Of a DNA stretch of 11,107 nucleotides, positions 6,467 to 11,107 are shown in pieces. Each line of letters begins with the position of its first letter. Position 1 is the stretch's first letter. Source of the stretch: Anaerolineaceae bacterium UBA6107 (lineage in GTDB: Bacteria; Chloroflexota; Anaerolineae; Anaerolineales; Anaerolineaceae); NCBI GenBank assembly GCA_002428455.1, contig DIWL01000086.1:1-11107 (forward strand), in the 5' to 3' direction. The notes beneath the pieces were generated by a model. It was given only the letters and a program-made list of their open reading frames with translations. It had not been told where the DNA came from and did not search any database. A program made the translations under genes and the position numbers.

Positions 6467-7087
6467 ATGTTAAAGATCTTTCGAAAACGGCGCAATGTTT
6501 TTATCCATCTATTGCACGAGCAGGCTTCCCTTACCCTTGAGGGAGTGGAAATTCTTAAGGCTTACCTGTCCTATCCGGCTGGATCACTGGCAGATGAACT
6601 GACAGCCAAGGAGAAAGAGGCGGATGAGTCACGCCGCATCCTGATCGATCAGTTAAACCGCACTTTCATCACACCGTTTGACCGCGAGGATATTTACGCG
6701 CTTTCGCGCGCGATCGATGACATCCTGGATTACGCATACTCCACAATGACCGAGATCGTGATCCTAAAAGTGGACCCCACCAAATATATGGTGGGTATCT
6801 GTTCACTATTACGAGACGCGACTTTTGAGCTGGTGATGGCGATTGAACGGCTGGAGGATCACCCCGGGGTGGCGGCTGAACACGCCCAGCGCGCCAAGGC
6901 GCTCGAAAACCGGGTGGAGGATGTATACCGTGAAGCCCTGGCGGACATGTTCGAAGAGACCGGGGACGTGAAGAGACTGATCAGAATCATGAAGATGCGT
7001 GAAGTGTACCGGCATTTGAGCAACGCTGCCGACCGCGGTGATGAGGCAGCCAACCTGCTGGCGGATATCATCGTAAAAACCACCTGA
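6467..7087 (+). CDS. DUF47 family (PhoU-like) protein, putative phosphate transport regulator
   Basis: The 206-residue, all-helical, soluble protein has the normal DUF47 length. Its hallmark is the stretch TPFDREDIYALSRAIDDILD at about residues 69-88, which in PhoU-like proteins contributes acidic metal-binding helices. A second similar region follows with EDHPGVAAEHAQRAKALENR (about 126-145). DUF47 proteins are usually encoded beside a Pit-type phosphate transporter and are thought to modulate it; none lies in this window, so the partner would have to be elsewhere. The ATG at 6467 is preferred because CGGAG lies eight bases upstream and the protein then starts as family members do (LKIFRKRRNVF). 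The frame can be extended to a TTG at 6383 without any supporting ribosome site. The 6299-6466 gap holds no other gene; TATACT at 6398-6403 is a possible -10 without a good -35. Confidence 0.88.
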   Translation: MLKIFRKRRNVFIHLLHEQASLTLEGVEILKAYLSYPAGSLADELTAKEKEADESRRILIDQLNRTFITPFDREDIYALSRAIDDILDYAYSTMTEIVILKVDPTKYMVGICSLLRDATFELVMAIERLEDHPGVAAEHAQRAKALENRVEDVYREALADMFEETGDVKRLIRIMKMREVYRHLSNAADRGDEAANLLADIIVKTT

Positions 7088-7117
7088 GCCGCGATTACAA
7101 AATGCGGTGGCTTGATG

Positions 7118-7136
7118 TTCCCGGGAATCAATTGAT
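7118..7136. repeat. two abutting palindromes between DUF47 and the transporter operon
   Basis: TTCCCGGGAA (7118-7127) and ATCAATTGAT (7127-7136) are perfect 10-bp palindromes sharing one base. The second matches the core of the palindrome at 3452-3463. They lie about 75 bases upstream of the proposed transporter promoter, so an operator role is possible but unproven. Confidence 0.25.
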
Positions 7137-7208
7137 ATATTTCAAATCATACAGGCAGAGAATCATTTGCTGTGACTTTTGTTAAACTGCCGTATTGGTG
7201 TTTGCTTG

Positions 7209-7219
7209 TATAATATAAT
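7209..7219 (+). promoter_or_regulatory. -10 region of the ABC transporter operon
   Basis: TATAATATAAT contains two overlapping perfect -10 hexamers (7209-7214 and 7214-7219). No strong -35 lies at the right distance; TTGGTG at 7195-7200 is too close for a standard spacer. The start point would be near 7221-7226, giving a leader of about 310 nt. Confidence 0.45.
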
Positions 7220-7221
7220 CT

Positions 7222-7538
7222 ACTAGTAAGTTACCTGTTCAGCCTGTTTTGACCTTTACCTTGAGATTCGATCATTCCAAACAGAAAGAGGTGATGCGCT
7301 ATAAGGTGAGCGAGTGCATATTACTGATGAGGAACTCATCCGGGTTCCAAATCCAGTCTTTGCTGCATAGCTTCGAAAAAACAACTGGTAAAAATTTTGC
7401 TCAATAGGTATAGTGAAGCGGGACGAGATTGTTTCCAGTTATTGATGCAATCTGCCCAACGTGATGACAGGATCATCACGCCCAAAATATGCGTCTGGAA
7501 GGATGTCATCCAAGACGCAAACAAGAGGAGAAGAATAT
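7222..7538 (+). promoter_or_regulatory. long structured 5' leader of the ABC transporter operon, possible cis-regulatory RNA
   Basis: No long gene fits here. Hairpins seen: GATGAG-GAA-CTCATC (7326-7340), CGTGATGA-CAGGA-TCATCACG (7460-7480, 8 bp) and GCGTCT...AGACGC just before the ribosome site (about 7490-7517), which encloses GGAT-GTC-ATCC. TTCCAG (7433-7438) can also pair with CTGGAA (about 7495-7500), which overlaps the last hairpin, so the two foldings exclude each other. I could not match it to a known riboswitch class. A regulatory role is inferred from length, structure and position. Confidence 0.35.
7294..7407 (+). CDS. possible 37-codon small ORF in the transporter leader
   Basis: An ATG at 7294, directly preceded by AGAGGTG, opens a frame of 37 codons ending in TAG at 7405-7407. 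The peptide begins MRYKVSECILLMRNSSG. The Shine-Dalgarno spacing is unusually tight and no family is recognised. It overlaps the GATGAG hairpin, so it might be a leader peptide, or simply chance. Confidence 0.2.
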   Translation: MRYKVSECILLMRNSSGFQIQSLLHSFEKTTGKNFAQ

Positions 7539-8639
7539 ATGTACAAGAAACTGATCTTCAAAGTGGTAGTACTGGTAATGCTTGCCTCCCTGGTCCTTGC
7601 GGGATGCGCCGGACAGGGTGCGGATGAAGAGGCCGTTAATCTGAACGAAGCAACGCTTGAGCAGATCATCGATGGCGCCAAGAAAGAAGGACATGTTGAA
7701 TCTGTGGGCATGCCGGATTCCTGGGCGAACTGGGGTGAAACCTGGCAGGAACTGACCGCCGAATATGGCATTACCCACGCCGATACTGACATGAGCTCCG
7801 CGGAAGAACTCAATATGTTTGAAAACGAGAAGGATGCTCCCACCAAAGATATCGGTGATGTAGGACTTGCCTTTACGTCCGAAGCAATTTCCCGCGATCT
7901 TGTGCAGGGTTACAAAACCTCCTACTGGGATGCCGTTCCTGACTGGGCAAAAGGCCCGGATGGTCTGTGGATGATCGCGTACACCGGAGCCACCACATTC
8001 ATCTACAACGAAGATATTACCGATGACGCAGCCCCCACCTCATGGGCGGATGTGCGCGCTGGCACCTACAAGATCACCATCGGCGATGTGATCGGCGGCG
8101 CTACCGGACAGGCGAACGTCCTTTCCACCGCCTATGCCTTTGGTGGTGACATGGACAACCTCGACCCCGCTTTTGAGTTCTGGGCTGAAATGGCGAAAGC
8201 CGGCCGCATTGACCAGGGCGACATTCTCCTTCAGAGAATCCAGGCTGGTGAGGTTCAGTTGGGCGTTACCTGGAGTTACAACGCGTTGACCTACCGCAAC
8301 GAGACTCCCAATTACACCTTCACTGTGGGCGTTCCTCAGGATGGTGCCATTCTGAGCGGTTATGCCTCCGTGATTAACAAATACGCACCCCATCCGTTCG
8401 CGGCTGCCCTTGCGCGCGAGTACATCTTCAGCGACGAAGGACAGATCAACCTGGCCAAGGCCGGCGCTGTGCCGACCCGCACAGACATTACGATCCCGCA
8501 GGATATCCAGGATGCAACATTGCAGCAGGCTTCATACGCCAATGCAATTCCCATCACCGATGCTGCCAAGTACGCCGAGGTCGGTGCAGAGATCTCCAAA
8601 CGTTGGGAAGAGGAGATCATTCCGTTGATGAGTAATTAA
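7539..8639 (+). CDS. ABC transporter solute-binding lipoprotein (family 1, polyamine/iron/2-aminoethylphosphonate-type importer)
   Basis: The 366-residue protein starts with a lipoprotein signal, and the lipobox LVLAGC places the lipid-bearing Cys at residue 23. AKKEGHVESVGMPDSWANW (about 47-65) opens the mature domain, followed by the GTYKITIGDVIGG region and INKYAPHPFAAALAREYIFS near the C-terminus, as in periplasmic-binding proteins of the PotD/AfuA/PhnS-like group. It should be anchored outside the cytoplasmic membrane and deliver solute to the two permeases encoded next. Substrate is not readable from sequence; polyamine, ferric ion, thiamine and phosphonate systems share this layout. 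The ATG at 7539 follows GAGGAG at a good distance and begins the signal peptide, so the longer open frame from 7461 is not used. A strong hairpin follows the stop. Confidence 0.92.
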   Translation: MYKKLIFKVVVLVMLASLVLAGCAGQGADEEAVNLNEATLEQIIDGAKKEGHVESVGMPDSWANWGETWQELTAEYGITHADTDMSSAEELNMFENEKDAPTKDIGDVGLAFTSEAISRDLVQGYKTSYWDAVPDWAKGPDGLWMIAYTGATTFIYNEDITDDAAPTSWADVRAGTYKITIGDVIGGATGQANVLSTAYAFGGDMDNLDPAFEFWAEMAKAGRIDQGDILLQRIQAGEVQLGVTWSYNALTYRNETPNYTFTVGVPQDGAILSGYASVINKYAPHPFAAALAREYIFSDEGQINLAKAGAVPTRTDITIPQDIQDATLQQASYANAIPITDAAKYAEVGAEISKRWEEEIIPLMSN

Positions 8640-8677
8640 CGGCGTGACCGATCTTTTGCACGAAACATTGTAGAATG

Positions 8678-8710
8678 AGATGGGGTGTATGCCGTATACA
8701 CCCCATCTTT
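8678..8710 (+). terminator. intercistronic hairpin between binding protein and permease (attenuator or mRNA stabiliser)
   Basis: AGATGGGGTGTAT (8678-8690) and ATACACCCCATCT (8696-8708) are perfect 13-bp complements around GCCGT, followed by only a short T run. In importer operons such hairpins after the binding-protein gene stop part of the transcription or protect the upstream mRNA. The result is more binding protein than permease. Confidence 0.65.
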
Positions 8711-8727
8711 AGATATTGGAGATTCCT

Positions 8728-9588
8728 ATGAAGAAAAACGGGAATACGAAGATCTATTTACTGGTTCTGCTTCCCTTTTTGGTGGTCGTTTTTCTTTATG
8801 AGATCCTGCCGCTCATGATGATGATCATCAGCAGTTTTCGATCAGAAACGGACAGCAGCGTGCTGTTCACACTAGAGAATTACATCGCCGCGTTTACCAA
8901 GCTTTCTTATCAACGGGCGATCCTGAATAGTCTGAAGATCACGCTCATTTCCACCCTTATCGGCATCGCCATAGGCTTCCTGGGAGCTCAATCTGCTCAC
9001 AGCAGCCAGGGAAGGTTGAAAAACCTGTTTCTGACCATCCTGAACATGACATCCAACTTTGCCGGTGTTCCGCTTGCTTTCGCTTACATGATCATCCTGG
9101 GTAATTCCGGGGTTCTCCTTCTGCTCGCTGAGACACTGGGACTGGACTTCCTGGCGAATTTTGACCTGTATACCGGTAGCGGTTTGATTCTGATGTACGT
9201 GTATTTTCAAATCCCGCTTTCGACCCTGCTTCTCATCCCGGCATTCAGCGGGGTACGCGAGGAGTGGAAGGAAGCCAACACTCTGCTGGGGGGACGCGGC
9301 TATCATTTCTGGTTCAAGGTCGGGATTCCGGTGCTGCTGCCCAGCATCCTGGGCACGATGAGCGTTCTTTTCGCGAACGCACTTGCAGCTTATGCGACTG
9401 CCTATGCATTATTGATGAACAATTATTCACTGCTGCCGGTCAACATTACCGGCATGTTCACCGGCGACATGACTACGCGGCCGCACCTCGGCGCGGCGTT
9501 GTCGGTGGTAATGATGCTGCTCATGCTCGCCGCCATCGTTATCAACAATTACATCATCCGTCAAACCACCAAATGGAAGGGGAGATAG
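8728..9588 (+). CDS. ABC transporter permease, first subunit
   Basis: The 286-residue membrane protein has about six hydrophobic segments, the first at 9-33. The cytoplasmic EAA loop near residues 178-206 reads EEWKEANTLLGGRGYHFWFK followed by VGIPVLLPSI. This loop docks on the ATPase in BPD_transp_1 (MetI-like) permeases. It pairs with the next gene's product to make the membrane channel of a type I importer. The ATG at 8728 is chosen because GGAG lies seven bases upstream; a TTG at 8716 in frame would bury that site. It follows the intercistronic hairpin, so its expression is probably lower than that of the binding protein. The next gene begins immediately after its stop codon. Confidence 0.93.
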   Translation: MKKNGNTKIYLLVLLPFLVVVFLYEILPLMMMIISSFRSETDSSVLFTLENYIAAFTKLSYQRAILNSLKITLISTLIGIAIGFLGAQSAHSSQGRLKNLFLTILNMTSNFAGVPLAFAYMIILGNSGVLLLLAETLGLDFLANFDLYTGSGLILMYVYFQIPLSTLLLIPAFSGVREEWKEANTLLGGRGYHFWFKVGIPVLLPSILGTMSVLFANALAAYATAYALLMNNYSLLPVNITGMFTGDMTTRPHLGAALSVVMMLLMLAAIVINNYIIRQTTKWKGR

Positions 9589-10392
9589 ATGAAAAAATCC
9601 AGGTTTGCCCCAATCTATATTATCGCGGTCATCATCTACCTGCTGATCCCGCTGGTCGCCACGGCCATCTATTCGATGTTCAGGAAATGGACCGGTATCC
9701 TGCCGGAGGGATTCACGCTTGATCACTACATTTCCCTGCTTTCCAACAAGGCGTTCCTGCTCACATTAGGCCGGACGGTCATCGTTTGCATTGTCCCAAT
9801 CGCACTCACAGTCGTGATCACCCTGCTTGCTCTTTTCGCGGTTACCATTTACTTCCCGAAACTTGAGAAGTACGTGCAATTTCTGTGTATGATCCCCTAC
9901 ACGATCCAGGGTGTGATCCTCTCCGTCAGCATCCTTGGTCTTTACGCCGGGATTGGGGGATTTTTCGGTCTGCGGCTGGTCATGCTCATTGGCGCGTATT
10001 GCATCATCATCCTGCCGTACATCTACCAGGGGATCCGCAACAGCATGCACGCGGTGAACATGCCTATGCTGATTGAAGCGGCTGAAATGCTGGGAGCCAG
10101 CAAGATCGGTGCGTTCTTTAAGGTGATCGTGCCCAACATCATCTCCGGCATCACCGTGTCCTCGCTGCTGGCTGTGGGTATCATCTTTGGCGATTACGTG
10201 CTGATCCGCAACATCACCGGGAGTTCGTTCCAGAATGTGCAGATCTACCTGTTCCTGGCGATGAAACGCTCCAGCACGGAAGCTTCAGCGGTTTTTGTGA
10301 TCATCATGCTGGTTACATTCCTGATCACAGCCCTGGTGCTCTATCTCCAGAGCCGGGACAAGCGGTTAAGAATGGAAAGTAAAGGAAGATAA
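9589..10392 (+). CDS. ABC transporter permease, second subunit
   Basis: The 267-residue protein has about six membrane segments (first at 8-29) and a classic EAA loop at residues 162-187: IEAAEMLGASKIGAFFKVIV followed by PNIISG. This marks it as a MetI-like permease, the partner of the preceding subunit and, as in PotC- or PhnV-type proteins, the second half of the translocation pore. The ATG follows the TAG stop of the preceding gene without a gap, with GGGGAG just inside that gene, so the two are translationally coupled. Only two bases separate it from the ATPase gene. Confidence 0.93.
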   Translation: MKKSRFAPIYIIAVIIYLLIPLVATAIYSMFRKWTGILPEGFTLDHYISLLSNKAFLLTLGRTVIVCIVPIALTVVITLLALFAVTIYFPKLEKYVQFLCMIPYTIQGVILSVSILGLYAGIGGFFGLRLVMLIGAYCIIILPYIYQGIRNSMHAVNMPMLIEAAEMLGASKIGAFFKVIVPNIISGITVSSLLAVGIIFGDYVLIRNITGSSFQNVQIYLFLAMKRSSTEASAVFVIIMLVTFLITALVLYLQSRDKRLRMESKGR

Positions 10393-10394
10393 AA

Positions 10395-11107
10395 ATGGCT
10401 TATATCCGATTTGAAAACATCAATAAATTTTACGGCAAAAACCATGTACTCAAAGATATAAACCTGGATATTGAAAAAGGTCAGCTGGTCACGCTGCTTG
10501 GACCTTCGGGATGCGGCAAGAGCACACTACTGCGCTGCCTGGCCGGTCTGGAGAAGGTGAGTTCAGGCAGGATCTTCCTGGAGGGCAAGGATATTACGGA
10601 TGTCAGTCCGCGTGATCGCGGGATCGGAATGGTCTTTCAGCAATATTCGCTTTTTCCGAACCTGAGCGTGGCGCAGAATGTGGCCTTCGGTCTGAAAATG
10701 AAGAAAGAACAGAGGGGCGACATCGATCAGAAAGTAAAAGAGATCCTTGAACTGGTCGGCCTGTCTGAAAAGATCAACAACTACCCGGGGCAACTCTCCG
10801 GGGGGCAACAACAGCGGGTGGCACTGGCGCGGGCTATCGTAACCGAACCCAAGGTACTCCTGCTGGATGAGCCTTTATCCGCGATCGATGCGCTGCTGCG
10901 GCGCAACCTGCGCATTGAAATTCGCCGCATTCAGAAGGAATTGGGTATCACGACCATCTTCGTGACCCATGACCAGGAAGAAGCCATGGTGATGTCGGAC
11001 ATGATCCATCTGCTCAGTGCGGGGTACATTGAGCAAAGCGGCACGGCCATCGATCTGTATTCAAAACCGCGCACGCTGTTCGCCGCTACATTTATCGGCA
11101 ACTACAC
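10395..11107 (+). CDS. ABC transporter ATP-binding protein (PotA/FbpC-like), C-terminus cut off by window edge
   Basis: 237 residues are visible and the frame is open at the edge. All nucleotide-binding landmarks are present: Walker A GPSGCGKST (36-44), Q-loop VFQQYSLFPN (80-89, Gln82-83), signature LSGGQQQR (134-141), Walker B VLLLDEP (154-160) with Glu159, D-loop SAID (162-165) in place of the common SALD, and the switch His192 in TIFVTHDQEE. The sequence fits the importer group of PotA, FbpC and related ATPases, which usually carry a TOBE domain beyond about residue 240; that part lies outside the window. AAAGGAAG eight bases before the ATG sits in the end of the permease gene. It would power the two permeases by ATP hydrolysis in the cytoplasm. 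Confidence 0.96.
   Translation, partial: MAYIRFENINKFYGKNHVLKDINLDIEKGQLVTLLGPSGCGKSTLLRCLAGLEKVSSGRIFLEGKDITDVSPRDRGIGMVFQQYSLFPNLSVAQNVAFGLKMKKEQRGDIDQKVKEILELVGLSEKINNYPGQLSGGQQQRVALARAIVTEPKVLLLDEPLSAIDALLRRNLRIEIRRIQKELGITTIFVTHDQEEAMVMSDMIHLLSAGYIEQSGTAIDLYSKPRTLFAATFIGNY

Noticed and set aside
7086..7112. GCCGC/GCGGT stem after the DUF47 gene
   Set aside because: Five pairs including a wobble, a large loop and no T run; not a credible terminator.
7324..7352. Hammerhead ribozyme-like core: CTGATGA followed by a GGAAC/GTTCC stem
   Set aside because: The required GAAA after stem II is AAAT here, so the essential G12 is missing, and no convincing stems I and III are seen.
7341..7355. tRNA T-arm-like sequence GGGTTCCAAATCC
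   Set aside because: The loop has the wrong length, and no acceptor stem, D-arm or anticodon arm can be built around it.

Overview
The window looks like chromosomal DNA from a member of the Chloroflexota, most likely class Anaerolineae. The evidence is indirect: the style of the secreted S8 protease (I9 propeptide, PA insert, Gly/Thr linker, then a beta-type tail), the gene mix, strong Shine-Dalgarno sites and moderate GC. No rRNA, tRNA, CRISPR array, insertion sequence or phage gene was seen. It reads as a patchwork of short, mostly single-gene transcription units followed by one transporter operon that runs off the right edge.

Left part (1-3592), all genes on the minus strand. A secreted subtilisin-like protease has its C-terminus cut off by the window edge. 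It is followed by a membrane methyltransferase of the isoprenylcysteine carboxyl methyltransferase type and a monoacylglycerol-lipase-like alpha/beta hydrolase. Each has its own Shine-Dalgarno site and a plausible extended -10 promoter (TGC-TATAGT, TGC-TATGAT, TGC-TATAGT). A good intrinsic terminator separates the hydrolase from the methyltransferase.

Middle part (3593-7087). A plus-strand DegT/AHBA-type PLP enzyme is transcribed divergently from the hydrolase and converges on a minus-strand gene for a duplicated PRC-barrel protein. The convergent junction carries a terminator hairpin and further inverted repeats. Next are two tandem minus-strand genes for small paralogous proteins with three predicted membrane segments and no function I recognise. 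Divergent from them is a plus-strand DUF47 (PhoU-like) gene.

Right part (7088-11107). A 450-base gap holds a double TATAAT -10 region and a leader of about 310 nt with several perfect hairpins and possible alternative pairings. It precedes an ABC import operon: lipoprotein solute-binding protein, a strong intercistronic hairpin, two inner-membrane permeases with EAA loops, and an ATPase truncated by the window end. The operon type is that of the polyamine/iron(III)/2-aminoethylphosphonate importers; the substrate cannot be read from sequence. The binding protein captures the solute outside the membrane, the permease pair forms the channel and the ATPase drives it.

The points most worth a second look are the structured leader of the transporter, the unrecognised membrane protein pair, a 10-bp palindrome shared by two intergenic regions, and the lone PLP enzyme. 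I found no clear evidence for a wholly new system.
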